This document shows, in pieces, positions 1 through 8,069 of a DNA stretch of 64,000 nt. Location: the NCBI RefSeq assembly GCF_000685235.1, contig NZ_ARYH01000003.1, positions 62,001 to 126,000 on the forward strand, written 5' to 3'. The position numbers and the translations under genes were made by a program. Source of the stretch: Hyphomonas adhaerens MHS-3 (lineage in GTDB: Bacteria; Pseudomonadota; Alphaproteobacteria; Caulobacterales; Hyphomonadaceae). The notes under the pieces were generated by a model, which was not told the DNA's origin, did not search any database, and worked only from the letters and a program-made list of their open reading frames with translations. The first letter of the stretch is position 1. Each line of letters starts with the position of its first letter.

Positions 1-131
1 GTACCGCCCATGCGGTATTCTTCCGCCAGGCCCACACGGGCGCCGGCGATGGCTGCGATGCGCGCCGCGCGCACTCCGCCAGAGCCGCCTCCGATCACGA
101 ACAGGTCGAAGTCATAAGCGTGCTCAGCCAT
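1..131 (-). CDS. gor: glutathione-disulfide reductase, N-terminal fragment
   Basis: Only the first 43 codons are in the window; the gene runs off the left edge. The translation opens with [19 protein letters not shown], followed by VRAARIAA and then [11 protein letters not shown]. This is the FAD-binding GxGxxG fold and the lead-in to the redox-active GGTCV(N)xGC motif of class I flavoprotein disulfide reductases. The RAARIAA and AEE..RMGGT spelling is typical of proteobacterial glutathione reductase, which keeps glutathione reduced using NADPH in the cytoplasm. The start is ATG with a GGAAA ribosome site nine bases upstream. It lies 56 bp downstream of rpiA on the same strand and probably shares its transcript. 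Other disulfide reductases (for example mycothione or mercuric reductase) are less likely but cannot be excluded from so short a piece. Confidence 0.8.
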   Translation of the reverse strand, partial: MAEHAYDFDLFVIGGGSGGVRAARIAAIAGARVGLAEEYRMGG

Positions 132-187
132 AAGTCATTTCCTTGAAAGTCTTGTGCGTGTCTGCGGGCGCATATGGGCGCGCAGGC

Positions 188-886
188 TCAGAATTCAAAC
201 ACTGTCGCCCCGGACTCGTTGCCGATAATGACCGTCCGGGCGATGCCGATAAACAATCCGTGTTCGACGACACCCGGCACGCCGGAGAGGCGCGCAGCCA
301 GGGATTCGGCATCGGGAATTTTCAAGCAATGGCAATCCAGGATGTAGTTTCCGCCATCGGTCACAACCAGCCTGCCGCCCGGCTGGGCCCGCAATTCCAC
401 GCGCGGGCGGTCGATGCCGCTGGAGCAGAGCGCGTCGTAAACCTTCTTCGCGGTGATGGTGTAGCCGAAGGGCGTCACCTCCACCGGAAGGGGGAACTTG
501 CCGAGACGGTCGACCTGTTTCGACGGGTCGGCAATCACAACCATGTGATCGGACGCATTGGCGATAATCTTCTCCCGCAACAGGGCGGCGCCACCGCCTT
601 TGATGAGGAAACCATGCTCGTCCACCTCGTCGGCGCCGTCGACGGTCAGGTGGATCCGTTCGACCTGTTCGGACGGGATCAGGGGGATCCCCAGGCTTTC
701 AGCTTGCCGCCGGGTCTGCTCGCTCGTCTCGATGCACCGCACGACAAGACCGTCAGCAATCTCTTCCGCCAGCATCTCGACGAAGTATTTCGCGGTTGAG
801 CCGGTGCCGAGGCCGATGGTCATGCCGTCTTCGACGAATTCCATCGCCGCGGCGGCCGCGTTCTGCTTTTCCAGCTCATTCGCCAT
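188..886 (-). CDS. rpiA: ribose-5-phosphate isomerase A
   Basis: This is a 232-residue protein of normal RpiA length. It interconverts ribose 5-phosphate and ribulose 5-phosphate in the non-oxidative pentose phosphate pathway (cytoplasm). Family motifs are all present: GLGTGSTAKYF near residue 25, the catalytic DGADEVD near 85, and KGGGAALLREK near 95. The ATG lies 2 bp beyond the glmU stop, so the two genes are almost certainly one transcript (glmU-rpiA-gor). Nothing looks broken or odd. Confidence 0.97.
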   Translation of the reverse strand: MANELEKQNAAAAAMEFVEDGMTIGLGTGSTAKYFVEMLAEEIADGLVVRCIETSEQTRRQAESLGIPLIPSEQVERIHLTVDGADEVDEHGFLIKGGGAALLREKIIANASDHMVVIADPSKQVDRLGKFPLPVEVTPFGYTITAKKVYDALCSSGIDRPRVELRAQPGGRLVVTDGGNYILDCHCLKIPDAESLAARLSGVPGVVEHGLFIGIARTVIIGNESGATVFEF

Positions 887-888
887 GA

Positions 889-2259
889 TCAGCCCCTTTT
901 CGTTTCGGCCTTCTTTGCCGTCATTTTCTCCCGGAACGCCGTCGCCCAGCCTTCGCGTTCCACCTGTCTTCCACGCGCGACGGCCAATGCGCCGGCCGCG
1001 ACATCTTTCGTAACCACGCTGCCGCTGCCGACAATCGCGCCCTCGCCGACGGTCACCGGTGCCACCAGCGCCGAGTTGGACCCGATGAAAGCGCCGTCGC
1101 CAATGGTTGTGCGGTATTTGAAGAAGCCATCATAATTACAAAAGATCGTGCCCGCACCGATATTTGCGCCAGCGCCGATCTCGCCATCGCCCAGATAGGA
1201 CAAATGGCTCGCCTTGGCGCCTTCGGCCATGTGTACGTTCTTCACTTCGACGAAATTGCCGACAAATGCCGCCTGATCCAGCACCGCGCCGGGACGAAGT
1301 CGCGCAAACGGCCCGACGGACGCGAACTGGCCGACCTGCGCGCCTTCGAGATGGCTGAACGCCCGGATCTGCGCGCCAGACCGGACGGTCACACCGGGCC
1401 CGAAAACGACGTTCGGCTCGATCACCACGTCCGGCTCAATCACGGTATCGTACGCAAAGAACACCGTATCCGGCGCGATCAGCGTCACCCCGCCGTCCAG
1501 GGCTTCCCGGCGCCGGCGTGCCTGGAAAATCGCTTCCGCCTCGGCAAGGTCTGCCTTGGAGTCGCAGCCGATGAGGTCTTCTTCACCGCAGCGGACCGCC
1601 TGGCAACGCTTGCCTTCGCCCCGGGCCAGCCCGACCAGGTCGGTCAGGTAATACTCGCCCTTGGCATTGTCGTTTGTCACCTTTTCCAAAAGCCGGAACA
1701 TGTCGTCCGCACCGGCCGCCATGACCCCGGAATTGCAGAGCGTGACCAACAGCTGTTCAGGCGTCGCTTCCCGCGCCTCGACAATCGCTTCCAGCTCACC
1801 ATGGCCCGACGTGATCAGGCGGCCATAGAGGCCCGGGTCACGGGTGTCGAACCCCAACACGCCGACTGTGGCGCCCTCCTCCAGCGACGCAAAGAGTTCC
1901 TCGATGGCGTCCGTCGGAACCAGCGGGGAGTCACCGTAAAGCACGACAAGATCCCCTTGAAATCCGGCAAGCGCATCGGCTGCACAACGCACAGCATGGC
2001 CGGTGCCCATGGGCGGATCCTGAAATGCGACCTGAATGTCTCCGGACAGGCTGGCAACATGTTCGATCAGCAGCCCCTGGGAAGGCTGGCAGACGACCAC
2101 GATTTTGGCACAGCCCGCCTTGCGGGCCAGGTCGACCGACCAATCCACCATGGGGCGTCCACCGACCGGGTGCATCACCTTGGGCAGGCTCGATTTCATC
2201 CGCGTGCCCTTGCCAGCGGCGAGAATTACCGCGGCGCGGGATCTGGAAGTCTGGCTCAT
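889..2259 (-). CDS. glmU: bifunctional UDP-N-acetylglucosamine pyrophosphorylase / glucosamine-1-phosphate N-acetyltransferase
   Basis: This 456-residue enzyme makes UDP-GlcNAc, the precursor of peptidoglycan and lipid A. The N-terminal half carries the nucleotidyltransferase signature LAAGKGTRMKSSLPKV near residues 12-27. The C-terminal half (from about 250) is a left-handed beta-helix acetyltransferase ending in the usual SHLSYLGDGEIG and NIGAGTIFCNYDG block. The open frame extends ten codons further upstream, but the ATG at 2259 has a GAGAGGG ribosome site at the right distance and begins directly before the first beta strand, so it is preferred. It is divergent from gph. Confidence 0.97.
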   Translation of the reverse strand: MSQTSRSRAAVILAAGKGTRMKSSLPKVMHPVGGRPMVDWSVDLARKAGCAKIVVVCQPSQGLLIEHVASLSGDIQVAFQDPPMGTGHAVRCAADALAGFQGDLVVLYGDSPLVPTDAIEELFASLEEGATVGVLGFDTRDPGLYGRLITSGHGELEAIVEAREATPEQLLVTLCNSGVMAAGADDMFRLLEKVTNDNAKGEYYLTDLVGLARGEGKRCQAVRCGEEDLIGCDSKADLAEAEAIFQARRRREALDGGVTLIAPDTVFFAYDTVIEPDVVIEPNVVFGPGVTVRSGAQIRAFSHLEGAQVGQFASVGPFARLRPGAVLDQAAFVGNFVEVKNVHMAEGAKASHLSYLGDGEIGAGANIGAGTIFCNYDGFFKYRTTIGDGAFIGSNSALVAPVTVGEGAIVGSGSVVTKDVAAGALAVARGRQVEREGWATAFREKMTAKKAETKRG

Positions 2260-2344
2260 GACAGGGCCCTCTCGCTTTCTTCTGCCCATTCGCCTAGATC
2301 AAAGGCCGATTCAAGGCGAGGGGCGAGCAGGAATTGGAGCAAGC

Positions 2345-3052
2345 ATGACAGGATCGCTGGACGGCTGGACCGTGGTGTTCGATCTGGACGGGACGCTGGT
2401 GGATACCGCGCCGGACCTGTTGCTTGCGCTGAACCATGTCCTTGATCATGCCGGCCTTGAAACTGTGGACCTGCAGACCGTCGCCGGAATGATCGGCCAT
2501 GGCGCCAAGGCAATGATCCAGAAGGGCATGTCCCATCAGGGGCTGACGCCGTCCGACGCCGAACTGGAAGGCCTCTTCGCCCGCTTCCTTGTGTACTATT
2601 CAGAACACATCGCGATCGGGTCCCGCCCGTTCGACAAGGCGCCGGAAATCCTGGATGGCCTCGCGGCCGACGGCGCAATCCTGTCGGTCTGCACCAACAA
2701 GAAGCAGGATCTCTCCGACAAGCTCCTGGACGCATTGGGCCTTGCGCCCCGCTTTGCCGCCATCATCGGCGCCGACAGCGTTCCGTCGAAGAAACCCGAT
2801 GGGGACCATATCGTGCGCACGGTTCAAGCCGCTGGCGGTGATCCGGCCCGCGCCATCATGGTGGGAGACAGCCGGACAGACGAAAGGGCAGCCCGGAATG
2901 CCGGACTGCCCTTTGTATTTGTACCGTTTGGCTATGAAGCCGAGTCTGTGGAAGCGATTGGCGCGGACGCTGTCGTTTCACACTACTCCCAACTGCCTGC
3001 GGCGCTCTCGCGCCTGATCAGTCAGGCCGTGGCTTCAGCGCGCGGGCGATAG
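2345..3052 (+). CDS. gph: HAD-superfamily phosphoglycolate phosphatase
   Basis: The protein has 235 residues. HAD motif I is FDLDGTLVD (residues 12-20), motif II is around SVCTNK, and motif IV is VGDSRTDERAA near 180. The cap domain lies between motifs I and II, as in Gph, which clears 2-phosphoglycolate produced by DNA repair and oxygenase side reactions. The ATG at 2345 has GGAG upstream. The longer open frame starting inside glmU is a shadow of glmU. HAD phosphatases overlap in specificity, so the exact substrate is inferred. Its 3' end overlaps the opposite-strand gene at 3022-3264 by 31 bp. Confidence 0.85.
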   Translation: MTGSLDGWTVVFDLDGTLVDTAPDLLLALNHVLDHAGLETVDLQTVAGMIGHGAKAMIQKGMSHQGLTPSDAELEGLFARFLVYYSEHIAIGSRPFDKAPEILDGLAADGAILSVCTNKKQDLSDKLLDALGLAPRFAAIIGADSVPSKKPDGDHIVRTVQAAGGDPARAIMVGDSRTDERAARNAGLPFVFVPFGYEAESVEAIGADAVVSHYSQLPAALSRLISQAVASARGR

Positions 3053-3264
3053 CTCGGACGTGCAGCCGACGCATCCGGATTGATCCGGCGGCGGGGCATG
3101 CCGTTAATCATGTTGCTGCGCACGTCGGTCCGGGCGCTGCGCATGGCAGGTACAAAGCCGGCATCGACAAGGTCGACATCCACTTCGTAGCCACGCTCGG
3201 CCCAATAGGCCGCAATTTTTTCTCGCAGGCGCTTAGCGCCTTCTTCGTCACACCAGTCTTTCAT
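3022..3264 (-). CDS. small hypothetical protein (80 aa)
   Basis: I do not recognise a named family. The 80-residue protein is soluble and charged, opening MKDWCDEEGAKRLREKIAAY, with a segment WAERGYEVDVDLVDAGFVPA and an Arg/Pro-rich tail. A good purine-rich ribosome site (GGAGAGAGAG) precedes the ATG. The WAERGYxVxV pattern resembles short conserved alphaproteobacterial proteins of unknown role. The 3' end overlaps the end of gph tail to tail. The ribosome site and alphaproteobacterial codon pattern make it likely real; function is unknown. Confidence 0.65.
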   Translation of the reverse strand: MKDWCDEEGAKRLREKIAAYWAERGYEVDVDLVDAGFVPAMRSARTDVRSNMINGMPRRRINPDASAARPSYRPRAEATA

Positions 3265-3431
3265 TTTCTCTCTCTCCAGGCGTTTTTGTTTTTCAGGGCT
3301 TTAACAGCCCCTGCCTGTCCTTCTTAGGGTCTACATTTCTGCGAACCGTTTTCGGCTCGTCTCGTGTGACTGCAAAATGACAATGTTGGCGCGCAATCTC
3401 AAGACCTATTTCAAATGAAACCAACGTAATG

Positions 3432-3470
3432 TTGTTCGATGAACAAACGTTCAGAATGAACAGCTGTTCA
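3432..3470. promoter_or_regulatory. cluster of three overlapping or adjacent palindromes, likely repressor operators
   Basis: Three dyads lie in 39 bp: TTGTTC-GAT-GAACAA (3432-3446), TGAAC-AAAC-GTTCA (3440-3453) and the perfect 14-mer TGAACAGCTGTTCA (3457-3470). Their shared half-site is TGAAC(A). The last two have centres 17 bp apart. The pattern is that of cooperative dimer binding by a TetR-type regulator. The same half-sites occur upstream of the efflux TetR gene at 58984-59007. They do not match the alphaproteobacterial LexA box GTTC-N7-GTTC. The nearest gene downstream on the minus strand starts 168 bp away. Confidence 0.5.
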
Positions 3471-3722
3471 TATTCCGGAATCTCGCTGCCAATGTTTACG
3501 GTGTTCCTGTACTAAAGCGTAAATCCCTTATACGACGCCTGTCCCGCAGATAGGTGACAGCCTCATTCCCGCCGTAATTGCCGTTCGAATTTTCTGCCCC
3601 CAAACCATGCATTGCAGCATATCTTTGCATAGCTGCTATGACCTGCTTGTCACAAAACTCTCGGGACAATGTAGTCCGATTGGGGGACAGAATGCCGATG
3701 CACACGCTTCAGCTTTCCCCGC

Positions 3723-3750
3723 TTGACCTCTCGACTCAGGCAGATTAACC
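3723..3750 (+). promoter_or_regulatory. possible tRNA promoter
   Basis: TTGACC at 3723-3728 is a good -35 element, followed by the AT-rich stretch GATTAACC at 3743-3750, which could hold a weak -10, about 20 bp before the mature tRNA 5' end. The spacing to a clear -10 hexamer is not ideal, so this is tentative. Confidence 0.35.
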
Positions 3751-3767
3751 CCGCTTTTTTCCGGAAC

Positions 3768-3842
3768 GGGCGATTAGCTCAGTGGTAGAGCACTGCCTTC
3801 ACACGGCAGGGGTCACAAGTTCGAACCTTGTATCGCCCACCA
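3768..3842 (+). tRNA. tRNA-Val (anticodon CAC)
   Basis: A complete 75-nt cloverleaf: acceptor stem GGGCGAT/ATCGCCC, D arm GCTC-AGTGGTAGA-GAGC, anticodon stem CTGCC/GGCAG closing the loop TTCACAC (anticodon CAC, reading GUG valine codons), T arm ACAAG-TTCGAAC-CTTGT, discriminator A and an encoded CCA end. The two genes to its right run in the same direction. No integrase or att-like duplication was seen next to it. Confidence 0.97.
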
Positions 3843-3940
3843 TTTCCGTTCCCTCATTTCGTTTCCCCAGAGATCACCTGAGAGCAGGCCACCTGAGACA
3901 ATACGTGGTCCCCTCAGCAAAGCACGCTATAAGCCGCGCG

Positions 3941-4675
3941 ATGAAATCGCTGCTCCGCTCCTCCATCGTTGCCGCCATCCTTGGCCGCCTGATCTGGGCA
4001 TGGATGGCCATGGTGGCCCACACAATCCGCTGGACGGTCGAGGTGGACCCTGCTGCCCGTCAGGCCTGGCGGGACAATGACGGCGTTGTCGTCGCGTCCT
4101 GGCACTCCCGGATCATGCTCCTGCCAACGGGCTGGATCCGCTTCATCCGCGGCTGGAATGACCGCGTGAACAAAGCGGCGATGCTGATCTCGCTGTCGCC
4201 GGACGGCGAAGCCGTGGCCCGGGCGATCGACCATCTCCACCTGCACGCCATCCGCGGCTCAGCCGCAAACAAGAAAAAGCGCAAGGACAAGGGCGGCGCC
4301 CGCGCCATTGCGGAAGCGGCCCGCCTGCTGAAAAGCGGCAATGCGGTGTGCATTACGCCGGACGGCCCCCGCGGCCCGGCCGAACAGGTCAGCCCGGGCG
4401 CTGTCATGATTGCCCAGCGGGCCGGCGCGCCGATTGTGCCCTACGCCCTGTCGGTCACCCCCTGCTGGCGGCTGAAAACCTGGGACCGGTTCATGATTCC
4501 CTTCCCTTTCACCCGTGGGGCCATCATTCTGGGGCCGCCGGTCGACGCGCCCCGCTCCGCCAGCCCAGAAGCGCTGCGGACAGAATTGCAGGTTCGACTT
4601 GATGAAGCGACGCGCCGGGCTGATATGCTGTGCGGCCGCTCACCGGAAACAGAAACGGATCCCGCTTCCAGATGA
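3941..4675 (+). CDS. DUF374 lysophospholipid acyltransferase family protein
   Basis: The protein has 244 residues. Near the N terminus is a hydrophobic segment, followed by the DUF374 pattern: SWHSRIMLLP near 50, SPDGEAVARAID near 85, RGSAANKKK, RAIAEAARLLKSG, and TPDGPRGPAEQVSPG near 145. The His in SWHSR and the DGPRGP block correspond to the PlsC-type acyltransferase site. It is the first gene of an operon with waaA, lpxK and an LpxL-type acyltransferase, a common alphaproteobacterial arrangement, so it probably acts on lipid A or an envelope lipid. The ATG at 3941 is preferred, because the longer frame would read through the tRNA. The stop overlaps the waaA start (ATGA). Confidence 0.85.
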   Translation: MKSLLRSSIVAAILGRLIWAWMAMVAHTIRWTVEVDPAARQAWRDNDGVVVASWHSRIMLLPTGWIRFIRGWNDRVNKAAMLISLSPDGEAVARAIDHLHLHAIRGSAANKKKRKDKGGARAIAEAARLLKSGNAVCITPDGPRGPAEQVSPGAVMIAQRAGAPIVPYALSVTPCWRLKTWDRFMIPFPFTRGAIILGPPVDAPRSASPEALRTELQVRLDEATRRADMLCGRSPETETDPASR

Positions 4676-5934
4676 CTTTCGCGCTGCACGTGTATCGCGT
4701 CCTCACCAGCGCGCTATCGCCTTTCCTGGGCTTCGTGCTGAGCGCGCGGGTCAAACAAGGCAAGGAAGACTTCTCACGCCGAAATGAACGGATGGCCCGG
4801 CACCTGCCCGTGCTGCGCAATAATGGCGTGCTTGTCTGGCTGCACGGCGCCAGCGTCGGCGAAAGCCGCCTGTTGCTGGAACTCGGCAACCGCCTGCTGG
4901 ACGAACGGCCAGACCTGATGCTCCTGTTCACCAGCCAGACACAGACCTCCGCCAAGCTGATGGGACCGATGCTGCCGGACAATGCCGTCTACACGATGGC
5001 CCCGGTCGACACGCCCGCCGCCGCCCGCCGCTTCATCCGCCACTGGAAACCCAGCCTCTGCATTTTCGGCGAAGGCGAGATCTGGCCGAACCTGATCCTT
5101 GAGGCGGAAAAGGCCGGCGCGAAACGCGCGCTGGTGAATGCCCGCATGACGGAAAAATCCGCGCAGGGCTGGCAGCGCTTCCATCAGACCTTCCGTGCCC
5201 TGGTCGGCCGGTTCGACGCCGTGCTCGCCGCGGACGAGGATACGGCCCGGCGGCTAGCAAACCTGATGGGGAAACCCGTGGTCTGCACGGGCAATCTGAA
5301 ATCCGCCCTGCCGCCGCCCTCCGCCAATGACGTCGAGCTGCGCCGGATGCATGAGGGCTTCAAAGGCCTGCGCAAATGCTATCTCGCCGCCTCCACGCAC
5401 GACGGCGAAGAGGCCCTGTTCCTCGATGCGATGAAAGCGGCCCCGGATGCCGCCCTCATCATCGCACCGCGCCATCCGGAACGCGGCCCGGTGATCGAGG
5501 ACCTGCTGCGCGCCCGCAACATTCCGTTCGCCCGGCGGTCCCGCGGTGAGGCCCCGAACCTGCACACCCGCGTCCTGCTCGCGGATACGATGGGCGAGAT
5601 GGGGGTCTGGTTCCGCCTCGCCGATGCGGTCTATCTCGGCGGCGGGCACACGCCTGACGTTGGTGGACACAATCCGCTGGAACCGATCCGTCTTGGAAAA
5701 CCTGTCGTCTCCGGCCCGGACGTCTTCAATTTCGCCGACATGATGGAAGACCTGTCCGAACGGGGCCTGATCCGCCTGCTCAAGACGCCGAAAGCCATCG
5801 GCCGGGCGCTGGTCACCATGGCGCCGCCCTCCAGTTCTTCGCTCGATCTGCTGGAATACGAGGCCGACGCCCCCATGCAGGCGACGCTGGAGGCGATCCG
5901 TTCGCTCCTGCCCGAAAAGGGACTGCTGGAATGA
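4672..5934 (+). CDS. waaA: 3-deoxy-D-manno-octulosonic acid (Kdo) transferase
   Basis: A 420-residue GT30 enzyme that adds Kdo to lipid IVA on the cytoplasmic face of the inner membrane. The N-terminal glycosyltransferase lobe contains WLHGASVGE with the catalytic-type Glu at about residue 64. Later FGEGEIWPNL, VNARM, STHDGEE, and the C-terminal nucleotide-sugar site GGGHTPDVGGHNPLEP (around 320-335) are all typical of WaaA/KdtA. An N-terminal hydrophobic stretch fits membrane association. The ATG overlaps the stop of the upstream DUF374 gene by 4 bp, which fixes the start over a longer frame. Confidence 0.95.
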   Translation: MTFALHVYRVLTSALSPFLGFVLSARVKQGKEDFSRRNERMARHLPVLRNNGVLVWLHGASVGESRLLLELGNRLLDERPDLMLLFTSQTQTSAKLMGPMLPDNAVYTMAPVDTPAAARRFIRHWKPSLCIFGEGEIWPNLILEAEKAGAKRALVNARMTEKSAQGWQRFHQTFRALVGRFDAVLAADEDTARRLANLMGKPVVCTGNLKSALPPPSANDVELRRMHEGFKGLRKCYLAASTHDGEEALFLDAMKAAPDAALIIAPRHPERGPVIEDLLRARNIPFARRSRGEAPNLHTRVLLADTMGEMGVWFRLADAVYLGGGHTPDVGGHNPLEPIRLGKPVVSGPDVFNFADMMEDLSERGLIRLLKTPKAIGRALVTMAPPSSSSLDLLEYEADAPMQATLEAIRSLLPEKGLLE

Positions 5935-6926
5935 AGGCGCCGCATTTCTGGTCGGCCGGCCTCGACCCGAGATCCCGGGAAGCCGCGCCCCTGACCCGCC
6001 TGTTGCTGACACCGCTGGCGGCACTCTACACGTTCGGCATCCGCCGCAAGCTGGCCCGCGCAAAGCCCGAAGCCATCCCGGCACGGATCGTCTGTGTCGG
6101 CAACCTCACGGTCGGCGGCGTTGGTAAGACTCCGGTCGTCGAGGCCATCCGGCACCGGGCCGCTGAGGCGGGCCTGCGCGCTGCGAGCCTGTCCCGGGGC
6201 TATGGCGGCAAACTGGAGGGTCCGCTGAAGGTCGATCCTGCCAGGCACACGTCCGGCGACGTGGGCGATGAACCGCTGATGCTGGCCGCAACGGGAGAAG
6301 CCTGGATCGGGAAGGACCGCGCCGACGCCGCGCGCGCGATGACCGCAGACGGCGTGCAGCTGATCGTGATGGATGACGGCCACCAGAACCCGTCTGTCGC
6401 CAAGGACCTTTCCCTCATCGTGATCGACGCCGCCGCGCCCTTCGGGAATGGACATGTCCTGCCCAAGGGACCGCTGCGGGAACCGGTCGCCGATGGCCTG
6501 GCGCGCGCCGATGGCGTGATCCTGATGGGGGAAGGCAAGGAACTGTCGGCGGTGCAAAAATCCCGTCTGCCAGTGGTCCGGGCCGGGTTGGCACCTGCCG
6601 GGGACGTGCCGGAGGGGCCGCTGGTGGCCTTTGCCGGGATCGGCCGGCCCGTGAAATTCTTCGACAGCCTGACCGAAGCGGGCGCCGACCTGCAGGACAG
6701 CGTCCCCTATGGCGACCACCATGCCTATACAAGCAGCGATCTCAAATTCCTCCACGATCTCGCCGCAAGCCGCGGTGCCCGCCTGATCACGACATCCAAG
6801 GACCATGTGCGCTTGCCTGCAGAAGAACGCGCGCGCATTCTTGTATTCCCCGTCGAAGCCCGCTTTGAGGATGAGGCAGCACTTGCCGCGCTCCTCGCCC
6901 CCATTCTCGGTCCGAAAGAAGCATGA
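5931..6926 (+). CDS. lpxK: tetraacyldisaccharide 4'-kinase
   Basis: The 331-residue LpxK phosphorylates the 4' position of the lipid A disaccharide at the inner membrane. The P-loop reads CVGNLTVGGVGKTPVVEAIR (about residues 54-73), followed by SRGYGG, the HTSGDVGDEPLMLA block, and MDDGHQNPSVAKDLSLIVID with the family's DDGxQ. The N-terminal part is the usual hydrophobic membrane helix region. ATGA overlaps join it to waaA upstream and to the acyltransferase downstream. Length and motifs are normal. Confidence 0.95.
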   Translation: MKAPHFWSAGLDPRSREAAPLTRLLLTPLAALYTFGIRRKLARAKPEAIPARIVCVGNLTVGGVGKTPVVEAIRHRAAEAGLRAASLSRGYGGKLEGPLKVDPARHTSGDVGDEPLMLAATGEAWIGKDRADAARAMTADGVQLIVMDDGHQNPSVAKDLSLIVIDAAAPFGNGHVLPKGPLREPVADGLARADGVILMGEGKELSAVQKSRLPVVRAGLAPAGDVPEGPLVAFAGIGRPVKFFDSLTEAGADLQDSVPYGDHHAYTSSDLKFLHDLAASRGARLITTSKDHVRLPAEERARILVFPVEARFEDEAALAALLAPILGPKEA

Positions 6927-7888
6927 GCGATCCGCAGCAGAAGACTGGATATGTCCGCCCCAAGGACATCGATAACCGCGCCAGCTTCTGGCAGCGGGTC
7001 CAGTGGCGGCTGGAAACCTTCGCGTGGGACTGGATCTATTGGGCCCCGGTCAAGGCGATGGGCCCCGACCGCGCCTCGAATTTCGGCGGCTGGCTGTTGC
7101 GCAAAATCGGCCCCCGTTTTTCCCAGCACAAGACGATGCGGCGCAATCTGAAGATGGCGTTTCCCGACTGGTCCGAAGCGCAGGTAGAAGAAACGGCCCT
7201 CGCCGCCTGGGAATCGGCCGGGCGGACGGCGGGCGAGTTGCCTCACCTCCCGAAGATCGATCCGTATGCGTCTGGCCGGGTGGAGATTACAGGTCTCGAT
7301 ATTCTCGATCGCATCCGCGACAGCGGCAAGGGCGCGGTGTTCATCTCCGGGCATTTCGCCAACTGGGAAATCATGCCGGCGGCGATCACCAAACGCATCC
7401 CGCAGGCGGTGATGACTTACCGGGCGCTCAACAATCCGCATATCGACCGCCGGATTTCGAAACTGCGCCACGACTACGGCACGGCGATCAACGCCCCGAA
7501 AGGCATCGGCACACGCGAATTGATGCGGGCGCTGGCGAAGGGCGCTCCCATCGCACTGATGAACGACCAGAAATTTAATGAAGGTATTTCGGTGCCCTTT
7601 TTCGGCCGCGAGGCGATGACCGCCCCGGGGCCAACCCGCCTTGCCCTGAAATACCAGGTCCCGATCGTGCCGGTCTCGACCGTTCGAACCGGGCCCGCCC
7701 GGTTCCACATTGAATTCCACGAGCCCTATGTGCCGGAGGATACAGGCGACACCGATGCCGACATCCTCCGCTCGGTGACGCGCATCAACACATTCCTGGA
7801 GGCGCAGGTCCGCGCCCATCCCGGCCAGTGGTTCTGGCAACACCGCCGCTGGCCCAAGGAAGCCTGGAAAGAAGCGGGCGTCACCTGA
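6923..7888 (+). CDS. LpxL/HtrB-type lipid A late acyltransferase
   Basis: The 321-residue protein carries the HX4(D/E) acyltransferase motif as H144-FANW-E149 in ISGHFANWE. Also present are NDQKFNEGISVPFFG with the usual acyl-chain region, the LALKYQVPIVP strand, and a WFWQHRRWP ending typical of LpxL, LpxM and LpxP. It adds a secondary acyl chain to Kdo-lipid A. Which of the two late acylations it performs cannot be told from sequence. It is the last gene of the operon (ATGA overlap with lpxK) and is followed by a 181-bp gap. Confidence 0.9.
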   Translation: MSDPQQKTGYVRPKDIDNRASFWQRVQWRLETFAWDWIYWAPVKAMGPDRASNFGGWLLRKIGPRFSQHKTMRRNLKMAFPDWSEAQVEETALAAWESAGRTAGELPHLPKIDPYASGRVEITGLDILDRIRDSGKGAVFISGHFANWEIMPAAITKRIPQAVMTYRALNNPHIDRRISKLRHDYGTAINAPKGIGTRELMRALAKGAPIALMNDQKFNEGISVPFFGREAMTAPGPTRLALKYQVPIVPVSTVRTGPARFHIEFHEPYVPEDTGDTDADILRSVTRINTFLEAQVRAHPGQWFWQHRRWPKEAWKEAGVT

Positions 7889-8069
7889 AGCCCCCAAATT
7901 CCCCCGAGCCTGTCTTAGCGCATCATGGTTTCCAAGTCGGCAACTCTCCCGTCTGAATTCCCCCGTTTCCGGCACCGCTTGCTTAAAAAAAGCTAATTAT
8001 GTTTCCCGGCAGCTGCCAGGACGGCAGGGGGATTTACTTTTTTGCCAGGCGCTCGCCGGGAGGGCACTG

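Larger units (their letters stand above)
3265..3767. other. AT-richer intergenic region between the 80-aa gene and tRNA-Val
   Basis: About 500 bp without a convincing gene. It is visibly lower in GC than its neighbours. It holds a palindrome cluster at 3432-3470 and an AT-rich inverted repeat TTTCAAATGAAA around 3409-3420. The only open frame of note (minus strand, 3496-3705, 69 codons) has no recognisable features and unlike codon use, and I do not call it a gene. The left part presumably carries the promoter of the 80-aa gene and the right end that of the tRNA. Confidence 0.6.

Noticed and set aside
3434-3461. LexA (SOS) box in the 3.4-kb palindrome cluster
   Set aside because: GTTC half-sites are spaced 11 or 13 bp apart, not the 7 bp of the alphaproteobacterial SOS box.
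3496-3705. 69-codon minus-strand frame in the gap before the tRNA
   Set aside because: No ribosome site, no family features, and codon use unlike neighbours in an AT-rich spacer.
3768-3842. tRNA-Val as an integration site
   Set aside because: No integrase, no 3'-tRNA duplication and ordinary housekeeping genes on both sides.
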